Counted from the stretch's first letter, positions 1-8,881 are shown. The stretch: DNA of 33,781 bases from Spirochaetaceae bacterium (GCA_003559765.1 PWKH01000087.1:1-33781); one strand, 5' to 3'. Numbers and translations: made by a program. The notes: generated by a model from the letters alone, not told the origin.

Positions 1-51
1 AATGCCACCTTGCAGCAGGCGCTTGAATCGGTTTCACAGAAAAAACCTTAA
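1..51 (+). CDS. C-terminal end of a truncated upstream CDS (…NATLQQALESVSQKKP*), product unknown
   Basis: Frame 1 is open from base 1 to TAA at 49-51; too short to identify. Confidence 0.5.
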   Translation, partial: NATLQQALESVSQKKP

Positions 52-278
52 CTGCTGCGATTCATCTTGATTGAAAGCATCCCATCCGCTCCAGCTGATC
101 ACTCCCCATGATCAGAGCTCAGGCGTGTTATGAACACCCCAGCAGAGTTATTTCATCCCCCTGTTTTCAATACACATACAGTCATCTTATACCTACATGT
201 CGCCGATGGCTCTTGGATTTGGTTTTTTTCTATCAAATTCAGATTTCATACGGTTGTCCTACCAAACTGCAGAAAAAG

Positions 279-307
279 TTGACAGATGGCAGAAATAGGT
301 GTATCGT
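279..307 (+). promoter_or_regulatory. Putative sigma70 promoter for the ABC ATPase gene: TTGACA-17-TATCGT
   Basis: Perfect -35 TTGACA (279-284), 17-nt spacer, TATCGT (302-307); purine-rich AAGGGGG precedes ATG 340. Confidence 0.55.
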
Positions 308-339
308 GTGTTCAATAAGATAAACTAAGGGGGTTCTAC

Positions 340-1431
340 ATGGCCACTGTAAATCTCAAGGACATCACCAAAGTCTATGATGGTGGTGTGCTCGCCGTAG
401 ACAAGGCAAACATTACCGTAGAAGACAAAGAATTTGTCGTACTCGTCGGACCGTCGGGATGCGGAAAGTCCACTACCCTTCGAATGGTAGCCGGACTTGA
501 AGACATCACCGAGGGTGAACTTACTATTGACGATAAAGTCGTGAATGACATCCCGCCGAAGGATCGGGATATCGCCATGGTCTTCCAGAACTACGCGCTG
601 TATCCGCATATGAGCGTGTACGACAACATGGCGTTCGGACTGAAAATCCGGAAATTTCCCAAGGATCAGATCGAACAGCGGGTGAAGGAAGCAGCCCGGA
701 TCCTGGATATTGAAGAGCTGCTTGACAGAAAGCCGAAAGCGCTCTCCGGCGGTCAGCGGCAGCGTGTTGCAGTAGGACGGGCGATTGTGCGGAAACCGAA
801 GGTGTTCCTCTTCGATGAGCCGCTTTCAAACCTCGATGCGAAGCTGCGTGTGCAGATGCGTGCAGAGATTTCCAGCCTGCATAACCGGCTGGAAGCAACC
901 ATGATCTACGTAACCCATGACCAGGTGGAAGCCATGACCATGGCTGACAAGATCGTGGTCATGAAGTTCGGCCTCATCCAGCAGATCGGCTCTCCCATGG
1001 AAATGTACGCTAAGCCTGCCAACAAATTCGTCGCCGGATTCATGGGATCTCCTCCCATGAACTTCATCACCGTTGAGCTGAAGAAAGAAGGCGAAGATAT
1101 CTATGCAGTTGAAAAAGATTTCAACGTAAAACTGCCGAAGAAGCACCAGAAAGCACTGAAGGACTATGTCGGCAAGAGGGTGACCTTCGGAGCCAGACCG
1201 GAAGACCTTGATTTCGCCGCCAAGAGCGATTACACAACCATCAATGCTAAGGTAAGCATCATCGAGCCCCTCGGCGCTGAAACCCATATCTATGCCGCCA
1301 CCAGCGAGCATCAGATGATCGCCCGGGTTGATCCGAACCTGGATCTCCATATTGATCAGTCAATCTTTCTGAAACCGAACCTGGACAAAGTCAGCTTTTT
1401 TGACATAGAAACCGAAGAAGCAATTCTCTAA
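340..1431 (+). CDS. ugpC: Carbohydrate ABC transporter ATP-binding protein (UgpC/MsmX-type)
   Basis: Walker [10 protein letters not shown], signature [14 protein letters not shown], Walker [14 protein letters not shown]-loop THDQ, C-terminal MalK/UgpC-like regulatory domain. Confidence 0.93.
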   Translation: MATVNLKDITKVYDGGVLAVDKANITVEDKEFVVLVGPSGCGKSTTLRMVAGLEDITEGELTIDDKVVNDIPPKDRDIAMVFQNYALYPHMSVYDNMAFGLKIRKFPKDQIEQRVKEAARILDIEELLDRKPKALSGGQRQRVAVGRAIVRKPKVFLFDEPLSNLDAKLRVQMRAEISSLHNRLEATMIYVTHDQVEAMTMADKIVVMKFGLIQQIGSPMEMYAKPANKFVAGFMGSPPMNFITVELKKEGEDIYAVEKDFNVKLPKKHQKALKDYVGKRVTFGARPEDLDFAAKSDYTTINAKVSIIEPLGAETHIYAATSEHQMIARVDPNLDLHIDQSIFLKPNLDKVSFFDIETEEAIL

Positions 1432-1455
1432 TTTGTTGAGAAACCTGCATGATTC

Positions 1456-1484
1456 CAGCCGTCCCGTATCGGGGCGGCTGTTTT
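1456..1484 (+). terminator. Rho-independent terminator downstream of the ABC ATPase gene
   Basis: CAGCCGTCCCG-TAT-CGGGGCGGCTG (one G.U pair) followed by TTTT. Confidence 0.8.
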
Positions 1485-1497
1485 GTGAGCCGCTGCT

Positions 1498-3027
1498 GTG
1501 AACATCGCCGTCATCGTTCCGCCGATTGAAGACTTCTACCACACTCCCCATCGCCATGCCTCCCTCGGTGCAGAGGTGGTCTGCACGATTATCCGGCAGC
1601 ACGGCCATGAAAGCATCCTGCTGGACTTCCCCTGCATGGGGTCTGAAGCCACCGATATTCCCGGAGAGCTCGGGTATCTCAGGGAGGTGATCCTTCCCGG
1701 AGAATACGGGCCGACGGCGTTTTTCACCCGCAGAAGACGATACGGACCCTCCTATGAGGAATGTGCGGCCCGGATTGCAGCCCTGAAGCCTGATCTTGCC
1801 GCCCTCTCATGCTTTGCCTTTGCCTACAGCGACAGCTGCCTCAAACTGCTTCGAGCCCTGCGCAGACTGCTGCCGGAATGCCCGGTTATCGTCGGCGGGG
1901 CGGGGCCTTCGAGCATGCCGGATACGTTCATCGGAGATAATCTCGCAGATGCGGTCCTCCGGGGTGAGGCCGAGGTCTCCCTGCCTCCGCTTCTTGACGC
2001 CTTTTTGAAGGCAGGTTCCAGGAAGCTCCTGCAGAGCATCTGCCGGGAAATTCCCAACGGGGTTACTGCTCCGCTGGGAAAGCCCCCGGGTCCCCCGGGG
2101 TTGACTGCCTCGGCAGGAGAGATACAGACCGCCTGTGCGGCTTCCGCGGTTACCAAGCGGTTCCAGCAGTTCTCGGCAAGCATCTCCCGGGGCTGTCCTA
2201 TGCACTGCCGGTTCTGCTCCATTTCCTTTTCCCACGGCAGGGATTTCCGCCTTCCGCCGTTGGAATCAGCGGCAACCCGGATCCTGGAGCGGACTGCTGC
2301 AGAAGGGGTACCCGGACTGCCGATCTCAATTAACATCGAAGATGACAATCTGCTGGCAGATTTCGGATACTGTTCGGCCCTTCTGGAGCGGCTTACTCAG
2401 CAGCTGGGGGCGATTTCCGTAACCGCGGAAAACGGCATGGACTACCGGCTGCTGGACCATGAACGGATCGACCGGCTCACGGCACTGGGTATGAGAAAAT
2501 TCAATCTTTCTGCAGGCATTGTTCCCTCACAGGCTTCCCTGCAGCAGCGGCGCAGCCAGGATCTTGCCCTTCTGGAGGATTTGTGCAGGCATCTGCATGC
2601 ACAGGGGACAGAGACCGTAGTGTATGCCATTGCCGGATTTCCCGGGGACAGCCGCAGACAGAGCATTTCAGCCCTTCAGTTTCTCCGCAGTATCCCCGCA
2701 TATTCCGGACTGTCGCTTTTTTATCCCGTGCCCGGTCTTCCGGGATGCGCAGCAGCGGCTGATCATCCCTCGGTCCTTTCAGCAGGCTCCTCGCTGTATC
2801 CCTGGGGAGAGTCGCTGAGCACCCGGGAAATGGCTGCGCTGTTCCGTCTCTCCCGCTTTATCAATCTGGAGAAGCACAAGCACCTGTCTCACCGGGACAA
2901 GCGTCTGCTTGATCTGATACGAAGAGACAAAGTCCTGCATACATACATCAAAGGAAGGGATGAGCCGTTCGAAGTGCCGGATTATGCCGCAGACTCCGAA
3001 CTTGTCAGGGAGTTCTTTTCATCATAG
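1498..3027 (+). CDS. B12-binding-domain radical SAM protein
   Basis: N-terminal cobalamin-binding-like Rossmann segment (…LSCFAFAYSDS…VIVGGAGPSSMP…VLRGEAE) and radical SAM motif GCPMHCRFCS (CxxxCxxC); GTG start. Confidence 0.85.
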   Translation: MNIAVIVPPIEDFYHTPHRHASLGAEVVCTIIRQHGHESILLDFPCMGSEATDIPGELGYLREVILPGEYGPTAFFTRRRRYGPSYEECAARIAALKPDLAALSCFAFAYSDSCLKLLRALRRLLPECPVIVGGAGPSSMPDTFIGDNLADAVLRGEAEVSLPPLLDAFLKAGSRKLLQSICREIPNGVTAPLGKPPGPPGLTASAGEIQTACAASAVTKRFQQFSASISRGCPMHCRFCSISFSHGRDFRLPPLESAATRILERTAAEGVPGLPISINIEDDNLLADFGYCSALLERLTQQLGAISVTAENGMDYRLLDHERIDRLTALGMRKFNLSAGIVPSQASLQQRRSQDLALLEDLCRHLHAQGTETVVYAIAGFPGDSRRQSISALQFLRSIPAYSGLSLFYPVPGLPGCAAAADHPSVLSAGSSLYPWGESLSTREMAALFRLSRFINLEKHKHLSHRDKRLLDLIRRDKVLHTYIKGRDEPFEVPDYAADSELVREFFSS

Positions 3028-4011
3028 GAGCTTTTCCACATCACCGGAAATTTCGCAGGCTCCGGGATCGCCGGTTCCGTCAAAAAGCATGCTCCCCTGA
3101 TTATCCTTCAGGGTAAGGCGGATCTTAGCAGACACCCCCTCCTTGATATACCGGTTCATTACTCCCTTCCGGGGAGCGGCAAGCAGCCCGGTTGCGGCAT
3201 TCTGCACACTGATCCACAGCACATATCTTGAGTCGGCAATCCGCAGGGAAACGGCATGCCCGCTGACAGCAAGCTCTTCAATCTGGGACCGGGTGTAGGT
3301 TGCAAACCGGTACAGTCTTTCTCCGGTGTAGAGAAAGCCGAGAAATCCCACAAACTGCCGTCCCAGCCAGGGAATGGATGCGACCGAAAGCATGAAGGAG
3401 GTCCGGGGGTCGGCAAAATCATTGCTCTGCATCCACAGATAATCCTTCGGGAACGAGGTGCCCCAGTCCTTTTCGATATATCCCTTCCCGCCGGTGAAAT
3501 CAACCGGAGCTCCGCCAATGGTCATACTGCCCTGAAGTGAATGGTTCATGGACACCACTCCGTGGAAGCATTCCATGAAGGGCACATACCCGTACCATCC
3601 CATGATTCCCGGTGAGGTGAGGGTCACCGGATAGGGAGTGGTGCCTTTGTATGCAATTGTTCCGGCGATTTGTATCTCCTCACGATCTATGGAGAGGGTC
3701 ATCTCACTTCTGGAAAAATAGTTGTCCCCAATCCTTACAAAAAACCGGTGTTTCTCTGTCTGGAATTCACTGATGTCATAGGGAATGTAGCAGGAACCTT
3801 TGCTGCTGATAATCTGAATGAAGGCATGGCGATCATCCCGCTGCACCAGGGATATTCCGGGAATTACCGCCAGCACTTCACCGCTGCAGGTATGCTTGAA
3901 GTACCAGCCTTCGAAATAAGAGCGTTTCTTCAGATTTCCCTGGAAGATTTCAGGATGAAAGAGATGTCTTCCCATACTCAAGTATAGCACAGCTGACCGG
4001 CATTGCTCCAA
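3022..4011 (-). CDS. Tocopherol cyclase-like family protein; likely start at 3975 (MGRHLFHPEIFQG…)
   Basis: Tocopherol-cyclase-family features: KRSYFEGWYFKH, GYIEKDWGTSFPKDYLWMQSNDF. Confidence 0.8.
   Translation of the reverse strand: MEQCRSAVLYLSMGRHLFHPEIFQGNLKKRSYFEGWYFKHTCSGEVLAVIPGISLVQRDDRHAFIQIISSKGSCYIPYDISEFQTEKHRFFVRIGDNYFSRSEMTLSIDREEIQIAGTIAYKGTTPYPVTLTSPGIMGWYGYVPFMECFHGVVSMNHSLQGSMTIGGAPVDFTGGKGYIEKDWGTSFPKDYLWMQSNDFADPRTSFMLSVASIPWLGRQFVGFLGFLYTGERLYRFATYTRSQIEELAVSGHAVSLRIADSRYVLWISVQNAATGLLAAPRKGVMNRYIKEGVSAKIRLTLKDNQGSMLFDGTGDPGACEISGDVEKLL
3981..3989 (-). promoter_or_regulatory. Extended -10 (TGC-TATACT) 5 nt upstream of ATG 3975; possible leaderless promoter
   Basis: Minus strand reads TGCTATACTtgagtATG; no Shine-Dalgarno visible. 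Confidence 0.5.
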
Positions 4012-4017
4012 GGGATA

Positions 4018-4635
4018 TCAGATTTTTTTTGCCCACTTCAGGTAATGCATCAGGGAAATCATCATTATCCCGTTATCATAGACCCCATCTCCCATCTGGG
4101 CGGTCACGTCATCTACCGGCTGGGCAGTCACGTCAATCAGCTCAAATTCATCCAGGTTCTGTTCCTGCTGCTGCACCAGATCCAGGGCAAGGTAGGTGAA
4201 CACCCGGTTGTTCATAAAGGCTGGGTTCGGAGAGACAGAACCCAGCTCAATCAGCGTCTCCGCATGATATCCTGTCTCCTCAAGCAGCTCCCGGTATGCC
4301 GCCTGAGTTTTCGGTTCATCATGCTCCACGACTCCGGCGGGAAACTCCCGGGTTATGGTCTCGTTGCCATGGCGGTACTGGTTCACCATCAGAAACCGCT
4401 TTCTCCCCTGGTCATCGGTTATCACCGGAACTACCGTTACCCAGTCGGGCGCATCAATCTGAATGAAAGTTCCCTCCACACCTTCGGCGGATTCCCGATG
4501 CACTGTATAGACCGAGAAGATCCTGCAGTCCTGCAGTTTCTTTTTCCCCCTGGTCTTCCAGGAGAGATGTCCCTGTTCTTCCTTCATATCAGCCCCATAT
4601 TTTGAACTGCCTTCAGTATAGCTGAAAACCTGCAT
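4018..4635 (-). CDS. NUDIX hydrolase (ADP-ribose pyrophosphatase-like); start may be 4587
   Basis: Nudix box GVVEHDEPKTQAAYRELLEETGY fits GX5EX7REUXEEXGU. A TATACT at 4620-4615 lies inside the 5' end of the longest ORF, favouring the internal ATG. Confidence 0.88.
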   Translation of the reverse strand: MQVFSYTEGSSKYGADMKEEQGHLSWKTRGKKKLQDCRIFSVYTVHRESAEGVEGTFIQIDAPDWVTVVPVITDDQGRKRFLMVNQYRHGNETITREFPAGVVEHDEPKTQAAYRELLEETGYHAETLIELGSVSPNPAFMNNRVFTYLALDLVQQQEQNLDEFELIDVTAQPVDDVTAQMGDGVYDNGIMMISLMHYLKWAKKI

Positions 4636-4648
4636 GAATTCGACAATC

Positions 4649-4676
4649 TTTACGTAAAATTCACCTTTTCTTTATC
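4649..4676 (+). promoter_or_regulatory. Three hexamers at 11-bp spacing (TTTACG n5 TTCACC n5 TTTATC); candidate OmpR/PhoB-type response-regulator site
   Basis: Hexamer starts at 4649, 4660 and 4671; located between the NUDIX gene and the redox operon. Confidence 0.5.
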
Positions 4677-4709
4677 CAGACTCGATCCAGTTGCGGTGAT
4701 ACTGGTTTC

Positions 4710-5147
4710 ATGAAACAGATCAAAATTATCAACCTATGCTGCATGGTTCTGATGCTCGCCGCTGCACCGGCTGCAGCCTGCGAATTCACCTATCGGATCA
4801 CCAACAGTCTCGGATCCTCCCGGGAGGTGTCGCCGGACGAACTGATACCGCTGACTGCCGGGGAGATCTACGAACTGGAATTATCCTACTGGGAGGATCA
4901 CCGTTCCTGTCCTCTAGGTCCGGAGGGGACCGTGCTGCTGCTGGAGGGAGGCAGGTGGATTACTCAGCGGCAGACCCAGCCGCTGGTGCTGCAGGCTCCG
5001 GTCTCCTGGCCGGAATCGTCAAGCAGAACAAAAACCGGATATGCTTCATTCATACCGCAGCAGCAGGGAACCTGGACGGTGGAAATACTGCGCATCTGCT
5101 CCCGGGAAGGTTACAGCGGATCGCTTCATTTTCACGTAACCAATTAA
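4710..5147 (+). CDS. Small exported protein, function unknown (signal peptide, three Cys in mature part)
   Basis: MKQIKIINLCCMVLMLAAAPAAACEF signal-like N-terminus; predicted secreted beta-rich domain; 13 nt upstream of the 4Fe-4S protein gene. Confidence 0.7.
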   Translation: MKQIKIINLCCMVLMLAAAPAAACEFTYRITNSLGSSREVSPDELIPLTAGEIYELELSYWEDHRSCPLGPEGTVLLLEGGRWITQRQTQPLVLQAPVSWPESSSRTKTGYASFIPQQQGTWTVEILRICSREGYSGSLHFHVTN

Positions 5148-5160
5148 CAGGAGATAAGGC

Positions 5161-6276
5161 ATGAAACACAGAAAGTTTCCCTTCCGCACAGCGGCACAGC
5201 TGCTCATCCTGCTGCTGATTATCGGCGGAGCAAGTCTCAGAAATCTCGGTGAGCCGACTCCCCCGTGGATACCGGAGCTGCAGGGATTCTGCCCCTTCGG
5301 CGCCGTGCAGACCCTGGCAGGGTCGCTGCAGCAGCCGGAGCTGCTGCTCCAGCCTCATCGCTCCCATCTCTGGGTGCTCTCGGGAGTGCTGCTGATCACT
5401 TTGCTGTTCGGAACAGTCTTCTGCGGTTATCTCTGTCCCCTGGGATCAGTTCAGGAGTGGCTGGGAGCTTTGGGGAAAAAACTGTTTCCCAAGCGCTTTA
5501 ACCGCGCCGTACCTCCAGTCCTCGATACGTTCAGCTTTATCCCAAGAACGGCCGTGTTCCTGGTGATTCTTTTCTCAGTGTACGGCGGCATCACCGTATC
5601 ACTGGATCTGCTGAATCCTTCCTTCGCCTTGGCGCATATATGGACTGCCGCAGTCCCGGCTGCCGCGGGTTTTCTGCTGCTGACAGTTTCGCTGCTGTCG
5701 CTGATTGTCTACCGGCCCTGGTGCAGATGGCTCTGTCCCTACGGCCTGCTGCTTGGTCTGCTGAGCAGGGCAAGCCTGGTAAAAATCCGTCGGAACACCG
5801 CAGGCTGCACCGGCTGCCGACGCTGCGACCGCTCCTGCCCCATGCATATTCCGGTATCACAGAAGCAGAGCATCTCCGGGATCCGCTGTATCCAGTGCAG
5901 CCGGTGTGCAGACTCCTGTCCGGTGCCCGGCGCGCTCGGCAGCTCTGTCCCTCTCGGCAGCGCGGCTGCTTCCCTGCTGGTGGTCGTGCTCTTTTTCACC
6001 CCCCTGACCGCGGCATGGGCCTTCGGGGGCTATGCTCCTTCCCCGGCTCAGAGTTCGGCGGAGGGGGAAGTTTCTTCGGTGAATCTCTCTCCGATGATGA
6101 GTCTGCAGGATCTTGCCAGTCAGCTGCACATGGAGTACCATGATCTTACTTCACTGCTGGGACTTCCTGCAGCGTACCCCGAAGAAACGCTGCTTTTTGA
6201 TATCGAACTGGACAGCGGATTTGAGGAAGTAACCTTCGGTTTTATTCGCGAGCAGGTGGAACAGCTGCTTAAATAA
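5161..6276 (+). CDS. NapH/YccM-like membrane polyferredoxin (4Fe-4S binding) with extra C-terminal domain
   Basis: Multiple TM segments, CGYLCPLG and CRWLCPYG motifs, two 4Fe-4S clusters CTGCRRCDRSCP and CIQCSRCADSCP; SD AGGAGA before ATG. Confidence 0.88.
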   Translation: MKHRKFPFRTAAQLLILLLIIGGASLRNLGEPTPPWIPELQGFCPFGAVQTLAGSLQQPELLLQPHRSHLWVLSGVLLITLLFGTVFCGYLCPLGSVQEWLGALGKKLFPKRFNRAVPPVLDTFSFIPRTAVFLVILFSVYGGITVSLDLLNPSFALAHIWTAAVPAAAGFLLLTVSLLSLIVYRPWCRWLCPYGLLLGLLSRASLVKIRRNTAGCTGCRRCDRSCPMHIPVSQKQSISGIRCIQCSRCADSCPVPGALGSSVPLGSAAASLLVVVLFFTPLTAAWAFGGYAPSPAQSSAEGEVSSVNLSPMMSLQDLASQLHMEYHDLTSLLGLPAAYPEETLLFDIELDSGFEEVTFGFIREQVEQLLK

Positions 6277-6285
6277 GGAAGCATC

Positions 6286-6987
6286 ATGGCGGAAATCATC
6301 CTTACTGAGGACAATGAAGCATTGGCCGAAGCAGTAGCCGGCTACCTGGAAGCAGACGGTCACCGGGTGATCCGTTTTTCCCGGCTGCAGGGGGTGGAAA
6401 CGGCGATCAGGATGCGAAAACCGGATCTGCTGATCCTTGATGTGATGCTTCCCGACGGCGACGGATTCCGGTTTGCCCGCAGCATCAGACAGCACCAAGT
6501 CGCCGTGCTGTTTCTCACCGCACGGAGCACTGAATCCGACCGCATTACCGGTCTGGAACTTGGAGCGGATGATTACGTGGTGAAGCCCTTCTCCATGCGG
6601 GAGCTGGTGCTGCGGGTGAGAAAAATTCTTGAACGCAGCCCCCCGAAGCAGAGTTCACCTGAAACAGAAACATGGACAGCGGAGGACAGCGGCACACCCC
6701 GATGCATCCGTTTCGATAACCGGGGACACCGCTGTTTTATCGATGACCGGGAAATCAGCCTGACCGCCGCGGAATGGAGAATACTCCAGTACCTGGCTGC
6801 GAACGAGGGGATGGTGATCAGTCGGGAGCAGATACTCGGAACATGTCTGGACTCCTATGCGGAAGGGTCCCTGCGCAGCGTGAACACCCACATGAAAAAT
6901 ATCCGGGCAAAACTCGGCAGCAGCATCTGGGTTGAAACCGTCAGGGGGTTCGGATACCGGTTTACCGGCAGGAAACAGCAGATATGA
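6286..6987 (+). CDS. OmpR/PhoB-family response regulator
   Basis: Receiver domain (EDN, LLILDVMLPDGDGF, LTARS, DDYVVKPFS) and C-terminal winged helix (TAAEWRILQYLAANEGMVISREQIL…VRGFGYRF). Confidence 0.95.
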   Translation: MAEIILTEDNEALAEAVAGYLEADGHRVIRFSRLQGVETAIRMRKPDLLILDVMLPDGDGFRFARSIRQHQVAVLFLTARSTESDRITGLELGADDYVVKPFSMRELVLRVRKILERSPPKQSSPETETWTAEDSGTPRCIRFDNRGHRCFIDDREISLTAAEWRILQYLAANEGMVISREQILGTCLDSYAEGSLRSVNTHMKNIRAKLGSSIWVETVRGFGYRFTGRKQQI

Positions 6988-8240
6988 ATCTGGTGAGAAA
7001 AACCTTTATGCTCTTTCTCGGTGCATTTCTCCTGCAGATGGCCCTGCTCTCGATCATGCTGCTGCTCGGTTATACCCATTCTGAAGGAACCTGGAAGCAG
7101 CTTCGGCTTCATACCATAGAACGAGCAGCTGCAGATATTATCGCCGGAGACCCCTCCCGCCAGCTTCCCCAGGATATCCCCGCCGCGGTATATGACGCAG
7201 ACCGTAATCTCCTGGAAGCAAATCGGGGAGTCGGCCGGGGAAGCAGCCTGCATCACGCAGAACTGATACCGGTAACTAGGGGAGATGAGATAACCGGCTA
7301 CTATGCTGCCGGTCAGCTGAGCTTCCGCTATGATGCAGCCAATCGGCAGCTGCTTGATACCATGACCAGGGTATTTTTCTTCGGCCTCATCTTTGCCTTG
7401 CTTATCTCCCTCGCTGCGGCACGCTACTTTTCCAACCATATTGCAAAACCGGCTCAAAGAATTGCCCAGTCTCTGGAAGGGTTCACCCGGAACAGCAGAT
7501 CGGCCGAGCTTCCCGCTGAGGGAGCCGAAGAGATACTGCACATTGCCGCAGCTCTTGCGGGGCTGCAGCAGCGGCTTCAGGATGAACAGAAACTGCGCTC
7601 GCAATGGGCCCAGGATATTGCCCATGATCTGCGCACCCCCGTTGCTTCTGTGAAGGCGCAGCTTGAGGCGATGAAGGACGGAATCCTTCCTGCCACGCAA
7701 AGCAGGTTCACCCTCATCGCAGGAGAGCTTTCCCGGCTTGAGCAGCTGGTATGCCAGCTGGAGGAGCTGATGCAGCTGGAATCCCCGGAAATGGTCATCA
7801 GCCCTCGGACCATTGATGCCGCCGGGTTTCTTGCACAGGCTGCCAGGCAGCATGACCCCAATCCCCGAAAGGTGACGGTCCGCACGGAGACAGCAGTACC
7901 GGTACTGACCGCTGACGAAGCGCTGCTGTACCGGGGGGTATCGAACCTGCTGACTAATGCCGTCCGTCATACCCCTGAAGGCGAAACCGTCACGCTCAGG
8001 ATATTCCCCGAAGATCAGGGAACAGCCCTGCAGGTCAGCAACCCCGGTGATCCGATACCGCCGGAGGAACTTCCTAACATATTCAACCGGCTCTTCCGGG
8101 GAGAATATGCCCGCAGCTCCCATGGGAGCGGCCTTGGTCTGACCATCGTAAAACAGATTGCCCTGCTGCACGGCGGCTCCGTCCGGTGCAGCAGTTCTGC
8201 AGAAGCAGAGACCGTCTTCACTCTTTATCTCCCGCAGTAA
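6984..8240 (+). CDS. Sensor histidine kinase
   Basis: Two TM segments, HAMP-like region, H-box DIAHDLRTPVASVKAQLE, N-box LLTNAVRHTPEG, G-box GSGLGLTIVKQI; overlaps the regulator by ATGA. Confidence 0.94.
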   Translation: MNLVRKTFMLFLGAFLLQMALLSIMLLLGYTHSEGTWKQLRLHTIERAAADIIAGDPSRQLPQDIPAAVYDADRNLLEANRGVGRGSSLHHAELIPVTRGDEITGYYAAGQLSFRYDAANRQLLDTMTRVFFFGLIFALLISLAAARYFSNHIAKPAQRIAQSLEGFTRNSRSAELPAEGAEEILHIAAALAGLQQRLQDEQKLRSQWAQDIAHDLRTPVASVKAQLEAMKDGILPATQSRFTLIAGELSRLEQLVCQLEELMQLESPEMVISPRTIDAAGFLAQAARQHDPNPRKVTVRTETAVPVLTADEALLYRGVSNLLTNAVRHTPEGETVTLRIFPEDQGTALQVSNPGDPIPPEELPNIFNRLFRGEYARSSHGSGLGLTIVKQIALLHGGSVRCSSSAEAETVFTLYLPQ

Positions 8241-8242
8241 TC

Positions 8243-8259
8243 TTTACCAATTATTTACC
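8243..8259 (+). promoter_or_regulatory. Tandem TTTACC n5 TTTACC (11-bp spacing); candidate response-regulator site
   Basis: Exact hexamer repeat starting at 8243 and 8254, directly after the kinase stop and upstream of the exported-protein gene at 8325. Confidence 0.5.
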
Positions 8260-8324
8260 GGCACCACATGGAAACTCCATATCCCGATGATACGGTAAGA
8301 CTATCTTAGACAAAGGAGCAGACA

Positions 8325-8867
8325 ATGAAACTTGTAATGCTGGTAGTTGGATTGATTCTCACCCTGGGGGTATCGGCTCAGGGAGTCACGGAAACAGAGC
8401 AGGACCTCAGACCTGCTGCAGCGGAGACTGCCCCAGGCGGTCCGGAAAACCCCGATGATCCCCTCGGGAGGGAAGTGGCCGCATTCGGTACGCTGAAAAC
8501 CCTGGACGGAACCCTGCAGTATTTCCATGACGAGTGGCATCTTGAAGCAGACTCGGTGATGTATGAACTCCATATGGGACCGACAGGGCACGACAGTGAA
8601 GAACTCTTTCCTCAGGGAGCGGCAGCGGTCGTCAGAGGGTTCGTCTTCAGCGATCATATATCGCCGATTTCCATCAGCACAGCTGAACTGGAAGTGCAGT
8701 ACTGGACCGAAGAGCGTCATTCGGTATGGGCCGGAAGCGGTGAAGGCGCGATGCGCCGAACAGACGGACAGCAGCCTGAAGACGGCATCCAGCGGGTGAG
8801 CGAACAGGGAGAGCGGGGGGAAGCGATTCCCATGCAGCAGAGACTGCTGATGCGTCAGGCACCGTAA
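8325..8867 (+). CDS. Exported protein, function unknown
   Basis: Signal-like MKLVMLVVGLILTLGVSAQG; SD AAAGGAG; core GTLKTLDGTLQYFHDEWHLEADSVMYELHMGPTGH suggests a small beta-rich domain. Confidence 0.65.
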   Translation: MKLVMLVVGLILTLGVSAQGVTETEQDLRPAAAETAPGGPENPDDPLGREVAAFGTLKTLDGTLQYFHDEWHLEADSVMYELHMGPTGHDSEELFPQGAAAVVRGFVFSDHISPISISTAELEVQYWTEERHSVWAGSGEGAMRRTDGQQPEDGIQRVSEQGERGEAIPMQQRLLMRQAP

Positions 8868-8881
8868 CAGCAGCCCGGCAG

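Noticed and set aside
95-115. CTGATCA-ctcccca-TGATCAG hairpin after the truncated first CDS
   Set aside because: No T tract and only a 7-bp stem; not convincing as a terminator.
108-323. 71-aa ORF in the leader of the ABC ATPase gene
   Set aside because: No SD and no recognisable domain; it runs through the putative promoter.
6855-8171. 438-aa minus-strand ORF opposite the histidine kinase
   Set aside because: Shadow ORF; the plus strand has clear HK catalytic motifs.
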